A stretch of DNA of 64,000 bases from Haliotis asinina. Lineage: Eukaryota; Mollusca; Gastropoda; Lepetellida; Haliotidae. Each line of letters opens with the position of its first letter. Within the stretch, counting starts at the first letter, position 1. The notes beneath the pieces are model-generated. The model had not been told where the DNA came from, ran no database searches, and was given only the letters and a program-made list of their open reading frames with translations. Where the stretch lies: positions 56,382,843 through 56,446,842 of the forward strand of contig NC_090282.1 in NCBI RefSeq assembly GCF_037392515.1, in the 5' to 3' direction. Shown here in pieces: positions 24,701 through 35,649 of the stretch. Both the position numbers and the translations under genes were made by a program.

Positions 24701-25860
24701 AATGAATGAAAACTTAAATAATATTCTACATCACGTTGGAGACTTTTACTGAATAGACACAAGTATATGTTCGTAATTCATTAATTAAAACTATTTGATT
24801 TGATCATACACAGTCATTATAACTGCTTTTACTAAGTAACTTTTCATGAAAACTTGTAAAGTTGTAAGGGTTTTTTTCTGAAATGGCTTTTTTCCATGAT
24901 TAATTTTCTCAGATAACACCCCAACTTGAGGGGTCTTGACCTTTTAGCATAACAATTTACCAATGCAGACGCTAGGCAGATTGGGGCTGTCATAAATGAA
25001 AACTATTTTTCAGTGTTCAGTATCGTCTTGATGTTTCTTCTATTATTGCAGAAGCATCAAAATTAATTATGTTTGCTAGAAAATTTGGATAATAAAACTC
25101 AAGTTTGTGATTTCGAAATCGTGACAAAGGGAAAAAATGAAGACGACTTCTCATTCGCAAACACAAAATCTGACATCACAACTTTTTGTGTAGCGACCGC
25201 GAAAACCCGGAAATGATAGGTGTGCGCAAATTGATGCACGTGAATTTACGTAAGTCAAACTAACGGGACACACATTTGTGATATGGCGCAGAGATCAACT
25301 GCCTTGGTATGGTCGTTGCAAGATGTGAACCATGAGAATGTACAAGCATATGGTGTTGACAGTACTTAGATTTGACTTTTACCGTGCAGTTGATGTATTG
25401 TTTACCTTTTGGACGCTCTGTACCGTGCGTCAAGCCTCAAGCTCAAAAATTCCTGGCTACGCAAGCAGTGACGGGTGATATTTCATGAGTAAATCTATAT
25501 AGCTGGACTATATATTGTGACAGAATAGTTGAGTAAAGTTTTCTTTTACGTTTGATTCGGGTTTCATGCTGTGACATGACCATTAGTCACATTGCGAAAT
25601 ACATATCGCTGACATGTCACTCTCACTGAAATCCTCCCCAAACTTCCCGCCACCATCATGAATAATCTCAATCTCAAGTTGCTTAGTGTTATACTTTTAT
25701 CACATTTAACCGTACATTCCTAATGTTTCCCATTGTTTCTTCAGAATCAAGTATCAATGCCGTCTGCTTGAATTTAGCCTAGTTTTGGAACGTACAGCGA
25801 CTGAAGATAAACAGAATTGTGAAAAATACAGAAAACGTGAGCAGAGATTATATAGATACT
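24700..25860. other. Spacer between TP53BP1 and RPS6, presumed bidirectional promoter region
   Basis: No open frame or repeat that I recognise. The two genes point away from each other. An untranslated first exon of TP53BP1 is expected in or near this stretch but I could not place it. Confidence 0.4.
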
Positions 25861-25867
25861 TCCGGTG

Positions 25868-25886
25868 CAACTTTCTTTTTCCGGTC
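25868..25886 (+). promoter_or_regulatory. RPS6: TOP-like pyrimidine tract at RPS6 5' end
   Basis: CTTTCTTTTTCCGG lies about 35-45 bp upstream of the start codon. Animal ribosomal protein mRNAs start with a C followed by a pyrimidine run (5' TOP) that couples translation to mTOR signalling. The exact start base is inferred. Confidence 0.6.
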
Positions 25887-25916
25887 GGCCATCGAGATTG
25901 GTCGTTACATCTGAGG

Positions 25917-28900
25917 ATGAAGGTATACATACGTTGACAAAACGCTATGTCACTAGATCACAATGTTTAAAATAAACAGCACAATCGAATGACAAGGCAT
26001 TATATTGTGGGGCTGAATTAAAAATAGCTCAATACTGTTAGATTTATACACTTGATGTCTGTAGATTTTACATAGCTTCTCGACTGACACATGCATGGGC
26101 CCATATTTACATCGACGTTGGTCCGTCTGTGTTATGCTCAAGAGTTTATATTTTACAAGAAGAGACTCTGAATAGTACCAGGGCCTAGTATTATGTAATT
26201 TAAGTTTATATGCATCTGCACATGTAGGTACGAATGACGGTGTTCCCTCAATCCTCTGCCTCAGCACAGTCTATGGTCATTCTCAGGATCAGTGCAGTGT
26301 TGAACGTTGCTTTCGGGGTAGAGGTGAATGGTCACTTTGTTCCCATCTGTTTTCGATGATTTCCTTAGGTTGGGAAACCAGATCTGTCTGTCCGCATTTC
26401 TCTCCCAAAATAGTTTAAATCAGTAAATCACTAAAATTTCGCTGCATGAAAAGTAAGATCAAATTAATAAGAGCACAATAAAGATTGTACTGGACATATT
26501 ACTGGTTATTTCTTAATCAGAGTTTATCAAAACAGTGATAATGGGACATTTTTGTAAATAACAGAGCTACCTGTACCACTGGAGGTCTGCCATTGAATTG
26601 GTTTTCAGCAACAAATTTATTTGTACAAATTGTAGGAAGCGATTAATGGGATAGGATGGTCAAGCTTGCTCCCAATTGTGTAGATTGATCATCCTGATGT
26701 CAATATCTGAATTGTCTGCCCCAAACTCGATTATTTACTGATTACACTCATATACTGGAGTAATGCTAAGTGTGGCTTTAAGGTGTGAAAAACAACAGAA
26801 GTTTCATCATCAGTAAACAGCATGTAGTCTTGTACATGTTTAATTATTCAAGGTACTTGCTTTATGATCTATGTTGTCACTCACAAATATATTAATGTTA
26901 TTTCTTGGTAATTAGTCATCAGAATTTGGTTGATTTGATAGTTTTTGTGAATATTGGTCTTCTAATATAGCTGGTCTACAAAAAGTATAGCTAGGGTTTC
27001 TAGGCATCTGTACACAAAGTTGTGGAAGATTTTTTTTCACAACATTTCTGTACAAATAGTATGTCGTGAATTTCAACTGTACCCATTTGACTACAGAAGT
27101 ATGGGTAGCATAAAGCATAGTTAAAATTGACTAAGCTAAGGTTGCTCCTTGATATTTCCCAATCTGAATCTTGTTTAATATGGTTTGCTGAACTTCATTC
27201 AGTTTAAAAACATACGAAAAAACTTATGGTGGGTTGCAACGCCAATCTCTCTTCTTTCGTGTTATGTACATAATTCTGTTAATTGTTTATAAATATATAA
27301 TCTAGTTGGGATTTCAACTATACTTGCATAAACAGTTTCATGAATATTGTTGCTAAAGACTACTGGCATTTGTCCCATTGAACATTCAGTTTTTGAAAAT
27401 GTACAACACTGGCACATCTACTGGAGAATAGTAACCAGTTTCATATATCTTGTGAAAATACTAGGAAAAGTGAGTGAATGAATGAGTTGAGTTTTATGTC
27501 AGTGTTGGCATTATTCCAGCTGCATCAGTACATGGTGGTGGTTATTAAGTAATCGAGTGTGAACCAGACAATCCTGTCATAAACAGCATGAGTATCATTC
27601 TTTGAAATTGTGGCACAATGGCAGGTCAACCAAGCCCGCGAGCCTGGCAACCCTAATCTTTCAGACAATTCTTACAAGGGCAGTCTACTGAAGATGCTTT
27701 ATTTTGAGAAGTCGATTTGTGTAGTTTGATTGATGAATTTGTGAAGGGCAATCGCTTTTTTCACTGGTAAGAGTGATTCTTTGAATAAATTTGTGAACAT
27801 TAAGCCAAATCGCTTTTGACAGAGAAAATCACAGTACATATTACAATATAATACATGAAATGTTTGCCAAGGTTCATTTATGACATTACCAATTACCACA
27901 TAAAGTATTTTTGACACATAGCATGCACATTTCGTGTAAACTGCACTTTACGGGTCCCCGGAAGTGTACGTCACAGGCACGCGCAGAAGCTATATTTACA
28001 TGGAAGCGAGCACTAACGCTGACGCCGATTTTTTGTTTACGGGGGTGACTAACTACCGCTGTTATATGACCTTGTTTGACCTATTAAATTACCCTTAGAT
28101 TATAATCGAGAATCAACTCAAGACCTTCATTCCTCAACATTATTTTAGGGTCAGTATTATGTTATGGTATTGTCAATTGCAGTGTTTATTAATTTTTTAA
28201 GATCACAATATACAATTTCCCAGTGCTAACAGAATGTATTATTATTTTTTTTTTTTGAAATCTTGTATTTCAACAGAATGGGGGGGTGGGGGGCAGGTGC
28301 CCCCCTACATTCTCTTCACATATTACGTATCATTTCTTTTCTATTCCTAATTAACAAAAAGAGGTAAGTTTTTCTGATTTCTAATATCAAAACGCTTCAC
28401 TTACATTACAAGAACAAATCTCCGCTTGCATTAAATCCATCCAAATCCTGAACACCATTTTCTTTATTTTCAATTTCAATCATTTTAATGTATGCCTGTT
28501 TTTGGGGGGGTGAAACGCACAGCGGATAAACAAAAGAAATGTAACAAAAGGATCATCAGAACAACATCAATATTTTTACCTCACGATGAACTCCACAAAA
28601 TAACTATCATGCAATCCTTTCGCTGTGCCATACCTGGGCAGGGACGCTTTCAACACTCTCCACATACTCTCAATTTTATTATTGCCCGCACCATTCTCTG
28701 CATTCACAAATTCCTTACTGATTTACCGTCACATGCTCATATCCCATCTCATTCAAGTTGTGGCATTCCTTGTAGCCCACTACCTTATTTGGAACATTCG
28801 ACACGTGTGTCCACATTTGACCAATCAGAGTAAAAGAAACTTTGTGAGGATTTCCCTTTGATTACTAACGATTGGATTGATGTTTTGGAGCATTACTAAA

Positions 28901-31679
28901 ATTTGTGTTTAAAACCTTCTTCTTTCAGACGAAGTGTTAGAATAAACTTTTGCCAGTAAACGCCAAAATGACCTCTAAATTTGTGTAAAATGCCTCCTAA
29001 CAGAGATCAGCCGGCTCTCACGTACTTTTCTTTTATATAAGACGCACTGTGCGCGTCGCTTACTGCCAAAGGCGCGTGCACGTTACTAAAGAATACAGTT
29101 CTACTTCCGGGTGCCTGCCAAAGGCAGGGACCCTTAAACTGCAGGTGTCCCCACATTTCATGTCGTCATAAGAGGGTAATGAGTTACATTCCATCCTCAC
29201 GACACTACAACATGCAAAGTTTATGTCTCAGGCTCAAGAAACACAGAGAGGCTGTATGCAGCAGGGGAATCCCAAGTAAAGCATTGTACACTGATTGTTC
29301 ATAACTTATACCTTCACTGTTTCTAATGCTTGTAAACTATTTTTGTGTGTCATTTCTAACTTTCCTCCATTTCATCTTTTCAGCTGAACATAGCTTATCC
29401 AGCCACTGGCTGTCAAAAACTGATCGAAGTTGACGATGAAAAGAAACTTCGGCCCTTCTATGACAAGCGTATGTCAGCTGAAGTGTCAGCAGAAAACCTG
29501 GGTGATGAGTGGAAGGTAACCAGTGATGTGACGAAATCACTTTATTAGAATAGCAATGCTGGTCAGTCGATCTTTAGAACAGTTTTTATTGAAAATCTTC
29601 TATGTGTTCACGCAACATATTTTTGATGTTCCTAGACAATTTAAATTCATGTTGTATGTTTGCACAAAAGTAATGGAACAGGTTAAATGACATCTGAAGC
29701 TACACAGTATCTTACTGATCCGTTTGTTCCAGGGATACATTCTTCGCATCACAGGTGGCAATGACAAGCAGGGCTTCCCCATGAAACAGGGTGTCCTGAC
29801 AAATGGTCGTGTGCGATTGCTGCTTTCCAAAGGCCATTCCTGCTTCCGGCCAAGGAGGGATGGTGAGCGCAAGAGGAAATCTGTCCGTGGATGTATCGTT
29901 GATGGACAGCTCTCTGTTCTCTCCATGATCATTATCAAGAAAGGTAAGAATAACTTTGCAATGTATTTGTGTAAAGGAGAAATGGTTGAAAAACTAAATT
30001 CCACTGTTGTATTAGAAGCTACCCTTTTAAAAAATATCAGTACTTATTCACTCACTGACCAATACAGGTACTCCAGTCTGGAATAGAAATGCATTTTATT
30101 GAAGATTGCCAATTGGCACCAGAGAGATAATTTTGGCCTGCCTTTGTGAAAATAAACAATTTTGAGATCTAATTGCACTTAAACCATCACTGCAATTGTC
30201 ATGTCAACTTATTGTTTTAATGATCAGTAAATGTCATGCAAACCTGCAAATTGAGAGCTGGAGTCAATGATCACAATCATTGACTGCAAGAATAGTTTTG
30301 CTTCATTTGTCATGGACCCATAAGCTAACCCACAAACTGTCATCATCCAAAACACTTACTATCCAAAACAGGAATTCCAGTTACACACTCTGGGATTAAA
30401 AATTACCCTGTCCCTTGCAAGCTGTGAGTTTCATGAAATGCAAAAGTATGTTTGAAGTAATTTATTTTGGTCAGATTTGTCACACGGTGAAGTTATTTGT
30501 GATGAGTATTAGAACATAATTTTAGTATTGTGGCCAGGGTAAATTGAAACATTTTGTCTGTGTCATGTCAATATTTACCAGGCCATTTCAATATGTACCA
30601 TGTAGTGGTATACACATTTAGCTCTATTTCAGTCTTTGCCAGGACACTCAACATTTCAGAAATCTGTGCCATCAGTGTTGACAGATGGTTTAGACTTATT
30701 AAGTAATCATTGTTTATGTTAAGACAAAAATTTTTTTGTGCAAAGGTGAAAAAGATATCCCTGGCCTTACTGACAAGACCATCCCCCGTCGTCTTGGACC
30801 CAAGAGAGCCAGCAAGATAAGGAAGCTGTTCAATCTGTCCAAGGAAGATGATGTGAGACAGTATGTCATTCGGAGACCTCTGCCAGAGAAAGAAGGTTGG
30901 TTCTTCTTGTTTAAATACACGTGTACATTTTTGTGAATGCATTCATGTCACAACTGCCATTGCTAGACAAAGCATTTGAAAGTGCTGTGATTGATGTGCA
31001 ACTGAGAAGACAATCTACCCTTGCAATAATAGTAAAGTAGTTAAAATAGAGCATCTTGTACAAATAGCTGCGTTATGGGACTTGATGGTATTCAGATTTT
31101 CTTGGCATCTCTAATGGTAGAGTGCAACAGGGTTAAATATCTTGATTACAGTAGGTCATATCTTGTTCATATAACAGCTTATGCACAACCACTTTCCTTA
31201 CTTGTTTCTACAGGCCTTTTAAACATCTGATACAGGTATTGGACTGAGCATCTACTAGTTTCAGAGGGCTAAGCTTGCTTGATACAAGTCTGTTTTGTGC
31301 TCATTGTGTATGATTTTTTACTTCATTGTGACCTGTAAGACTTTCAGAGATCAGTAGTGGTATTTTTTTGTTTCTGTGTTTAAAGACCTTTATCTGACTA
31401 CCTGATATAATACTGTTACCAGGCAAGAAGGCCAAGACAAAAGCTCCTAAGATCCAGCGTTTGGTCACCCCCTTGGTGCTGCAGCACAAGAGACATCGCA
31501 TGGCACTCAAGAAGAGGAGGAATGCCAAGAAACGCGAGGATGCCGCAGAGTATGCTAAACTTTTGGCTCAGAGAATGAAGGAGGCCAAGGAGCGCAAGAG
31601 GAGGAGATCCTCAAACTCAAAGAGCAGGAGTGAAAGCAAAAGCGAATCTACCAGCAAAGATGCTAAGGCCAAGAAGTAA
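25917..31679 (+). CDS. RPS6: 40S ribosomal protein S6 (eS6), five exons, complete
   Basis: Component of the small ribosomal subunit and a target of S6 kinase. Exons: 25917-25922 (ATGAAG only), 29384-29515, 29733-29943, 30746-30895, 31423-31679, all with GT/AG introns and consistent phase, giving 251 residues (human is 249). Diagnostic stretches are [72 protein letters not shown] and [16 protein letters not shown]. The C-terminal helix is Lys/Arg-rich and ends with [19 protein letters not shown], the S6-kinase site region. The two-codon first exon, with the 5' TOP just upstream, is typical of animal RPS6. Intron 1 (3.46 kb) contains a SINE and a Merlin fossil. It lies head to head with the TP53BP1 homologue. 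Confidence 0.95.
27470..27700 (-). repeat. SINE, family 2, in RPS6 intron 1
   Basis: It contains GAGTGAATGAATGAGTTGAG, TTATTCCAGCTGCATC, TAATCGAGTGTGAACCAGAC and GGTCAACCAAGCCCGCGAGC. Confidence 0.6.
27934..29151 (-). mobile_element. Merlin DNA transposon fossil (ISXO2-like transposase remnant)
   Basis: A 1218-bp element flanked by perfect 8-bp direct repeats CACATTTC (27926-27933 and 29152-29159). Its inverted ends share CTGCA-TTTA-GGGTCCC (27941-27958, and 29127-29145 in reverse complement). On the minus strand, 28790-28570 codes for an ISXO2/IS1595-type transposase end: GYEHVTVNQ, then after a one-base shift [30 protein letters not shown] and [10 protein letters not shown]. That family in animals is the Merlin superfamily, whose target duplications are 8-9 bp, as here. 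The element is frameshifted and incomplete. It sits in RPS6 intron 1. Confidence 0.7.
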
Positions 31680-31703
31680 ATGACCTGTAAGATATGAAGG
31701 GGA

Positions 31704-31709
31704 AATAAA
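31704..31709 (+). terminator. RPS6: RPS6 polyadenylation signal AATAAA
   Basis: AATAAA lies 25 bp after the RPS6 stop codon and runs into an A-rich tract. It is the first such signal downstream, so the 3' UTR is very short, as usual for ribosomal protein genes. Confidence 0.75.
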
Positions 31710-31719
31710 AAAAAATATG

Positions 31720-32780
31720 AAAAAACGATTGTCTGTTTACTGATCCACTTCCTCAAGTTCACTCGCAAAGTATCACTTACTCAAGTTCACTTTTAGGGGA
31801 TCACATATTCAAGTTCATTTGTACAGGGTTTGTGTTTGCTGTGATTTGGACCATCATGATGTGTTTAGAAGCTGAGATGAGTTCTGATCATGGACCCTGG
31901 TACACTAAGCATAGTCATAAGGAAATTTTGTATGGCATGGGAGTTTGTGCTTTGTGGGACCTTGTTCTCATTTGTCATATTGGTACCTTCGTGGGAGCCT
32001 GTTGCAATGTTGCACCTAGAAGCATCTATTTGTGTATCTGGCACGTTTTTATTTTCATATGCAAGGGTACTAATTAATTTGCTGAGTATACACAGACTAA
32101 AAAATTACACAATTACCTATATACCCACCTATACATGTTAACCCATTCACCACCACAGGGTGACATCGGCCACATCGCAAGTCTCCGACACTGGATGCTG
32201 ACAGGCAGCAGTCAGGATGAGATTGATTTTAGGAACCTACCTGACTATGAGTCTGGAAACATTAAATTGCAATTCATCACATATTATCAGCAAGCTATGA
32301 TAAACTATTTTCCTCAGTGTTATTGAAAACACTATCATGCTTCGACAGCAGCTGCACAGTAAAATAGTTAAAGCACTAAGTAATGATGTTCGAGGAAATG
32401 AATAATTAAACTGAATAAACTAATACATAGTATCAAAACAAGCACTCATTAAACAGACTCGTGTTGATAAAACTAGAGGGGCCCACATTTGACAAATTTG
32501 ACTTGGAGAAGGCTGTTTCTAAGTGGAAGACCAAGAAGGAGAGAAGAATTTTCTACTCGTCAAGTCAAGGATGTCCACTGCGTACATATTTCATAGATGT
32601 AGGGGTAGGTTTGCAGAAAATGCAACTATTTGCTTAAATATTTCTGAAAGTAACACAATATCAGTAATGTCACACTTCTTAGTTATTTCATTACACTGTA
32701 GTATGTGCATAATGGTATGTACACCCTGACATTGGTGTTTGGAGCAGAAGTTGAAAGGTAATGAGCATGGTGAGTCAACT
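31720..32780. other. Spacer, no recognised gene
   Basis: Only short frames. A stretch near 32475-32580 reads FDKFDLEKAVSKWKTKKERR on the plus strand and could be a transposase scrap, but I cannot assign it. Confidence 0.3.
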
Positions 32781-32787
32781 GGCCCCA

Positions 32788-32945
32788 AAAGGCTGTTGGG
32801 TATTCTAGTGGTTAAGGCATTCACTCATCACACCGAAGACACGGGTTCGATTTCCCACATGGGTACAGTGTGTGAAGCCCATTTCTGGTGTCCACCACCG
32901 TGATATTGCTGTAACATTGCTTGAGGCGGTGTAAAACTCGCTTGA
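32788..32945 (+). repeat. SINE, family 1, plus orientation
   Basis: Head GTATTCTAGTGGTTAAGGC, B box ACGGGTTCGATTTCCCACA, body GTGTGAAGCCCATTTCTGGT and tail GATATTGCTGTAACATTGC. Its tail runs into the first 914-bp unit. Confidence 0.75.
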
Positions 32946-35643
32946 CACTGACACCTTTGTGTTTGTTTCACTGAAGAGGAATTGTCTTCATGACTCCCAT
33001 CTTACACAACACAAGCCAACTGGTTGGATCTACTTACACAAACACCGCAACTCGAGGTGGTGTAACCACATCACTGTTGGATTTGTCAACATAAGTCCTC
33101 GGGTATAGTGTAAATTGACTGACAACTATGTCGGACTTAGTGAAATCCAGGAAGAGTGAGGATGATGTTGCAATGGGTTAAGATCGGTTATTAACAAGGG
33201 AAATAACTCTTTAAGCCATATTTGCTTTCCTGTTACCCATGCTGATGGACTTGCACACTGTTTCTAAATTCAACAGATTAATACCTGGTGGGACAAGTGA
33301 TAGGATGCAGAGCAGGATTTCATGTTTCATCACTTCCAAATGTGTGTTGATCCAAACTCAATAGGTTACATATCTGTTTCACGGTGATCGTACACCTAGA
33401 ACACACCACTGCAGCATTCCAGTACATGATGGCGTTAAAGCCATTCCACGTATTGTGAAACTGAGGTATATCTGAAATTTTGAATTATAGACCTAGTGAT
33501 AACATAGTCATAAACCTTCATATATTCATAATTTTATACTACCTTTAATGGTGATCGCACCTTTAATTGGTTTAAGTCCAATGTTATATTTAAGTTTCCG
33601 TGTCATGTCGTGTATAGGTAAAGAATATACATTTGTAAAGGCTATGGTAACATCTTAGATTAGTTTAAACTTGAAATAAACTGGTTTGCAGACAGTCACT
33701 CATACAGCTAAAATATTAAAATATATATTTGATGAGACATCGCAAACAAGTAAATGCAGTAAATACGTCAAGGCGGTCACCGACACCGTTCGCTGGTGTG
33801 ATAACGTCATAAAATGATATTGCTGCAACATTGCTTGAGGCGGTGTAAAACTCACTTGACACAGACACCTTTGTGTTTGTTTCACTGAAGAGGAATTGTC
33901 TTCATGACTCCCATCTTACACAACACAAGCCAACTGGTTGGATCTACTTACACAAACATCGCAACTCGAGGTGGTGTAACCACATCACTGTTGGATTTGT
34001 CAACATAAGTCCTCGGGTATAGTGTAAATTGACTGACAACTATGTCGGACTTAGTGAAATCCAGGAAGAGTGAGGATGATGTTGCAATGGGTTAAGATCG
34101 GTTATTAACAAGGGAAATAACTCTTTAAGCCATATTTGCTTTCCTGTTACCCATGCTGATGGACTTGCACACTGTTTCTAAATTCAACAGATTAATACCT
34201 GGTGGGACAAGTGATAGGATGCAGAGCAGGATTTCATGTTTCATCACTTCCAAATGTGTGTTGATCCAAACTCAATAGGTTACATATCTGTTTCACGGTG
34301 ATCGTACACCTAGAACACACCACTGCAGCATTCCAGTACATGATGGCGTTAAAGTCATTCCACGTATTGTGAAACTGAGGTATATCTGAAATTTTGAATT
34401 ATAGACCTAGTGATAACATAGTCATAAACCTTCATATATTCATAATTTTATACTACCTTTAATGGTGATCGCACCTTTAATTGGTTTAAGTCCAATGTTA
34501 TATTTAAGTTTCCGTGTCATGTCGTGTATAGGTAAAGAATATACATTTGTAAAGGCTATGGTAACATCTTAGATTAGTTTAAACTTGAAATAAACTGGTT
34601 TGCAGACAGTCACTCATACAGCTAAAATATTAAAATATATATTTGATGAGACATCGCAAACAAGTAAAAGCAGTAAATACGTCAAGGCGGTCACCGACAC
34701 CGTTCGCTGGTGTGATAACGTCATAAAATGATATTGCTGCAACATTGCTTGAGGCGGTGTAAAACTCACTTGACACAGACACCTTTGTGTTTGTTTCACT
34801 GAAGAGGAATTGTCTTCATGACTCCCATCTTACACAACACAAGCCAACTGGTTGGATCTACTTACACAAACATCGCAACTCGAGGTGGTGTAACCACATC
34901 ACTGTTGGATTTGTCAACATAAGTCCTCGGGTATAGTGTAAATTGACTGACAACTATGTCGGACTTAGTGAAATCCAGGAAGAGTGAGGATGATGTTGCA
35001 ATGGGTTAAGATCGGTTATTAACAAGGGAAATAACTCTTTAAGCCATATTTGCTTTCCTGTTACCCATGCTGATGGACTTGCACACTGTTTCTAAATTCA
35101 ACAGATTAATACCTGGTGGGACAAGTGATAGGATGCAGAGCAGGATTTCATGTTTCATCACTTCCAAATGTGTGTTGATCCAAACTCAATAGGTTACATA
35201 TCTGTTTCACGGTGATCGTACACCTAGAACACACCACTGCAGCATTCCAGTACATGATGGCGTTAAAGTCATTCCACGTATTGTGAAACTGAGGTATATC
35301 TGAAATTTTGAATTATAGACCTAGTGATAACATAGTCATAAACCTTCATATATTCATAATTTTATACTACCTTTAATGGTGATCGCACCTTTAATTGGTT
35401 TAAGTCCAATGTTATATTTAAGTTTCCGTGTCATGTCGTGTATAGGTAAAGAATATACATTTGTAAAGGCTATGGTAACATCTTAGATTAGTTTAAACTT
35501 GAAATAAACTGGTTTGCAGACAGTCACTCATACAGCTAAAATATTAAAATATATATTTGATGAGACATCGCAAACAAGTAAAAGCAGTAAATACGTCAAG
35601 GCGGTCACCGACACCGTTCGCTGGTGTGATAACGTCATAAAAT
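32902..35643. repeat. Three tandem copies of a 914-bp unit
   Basis: Copies start at GATATTGCTG on 32902, 33816 and 34730, exactly 914 bp apart, and the third ends at 35643. Copies 2 and 3 differ by very few bases (for example TAAATGCAG against TAAAAGCAG); copy 1 differs a little more and alone has the complete SINE in front. Each unit begins with a SINE tail and a GTAACCACATCACTGTTGG region. No long frame is present; a 61-codon minus-strand frame appears in copies simply because they are identical. The near identity indicates recent amplification. Confidence 0.95.
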
Positions 35644-35649
35644 GCATTG

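Noticed and set aside
33700..34799. Identical 61-codon frames as a conserved small protein
   Set aside because: They are identical only because the 914-bp unit is duplicated; the frame has no other support.
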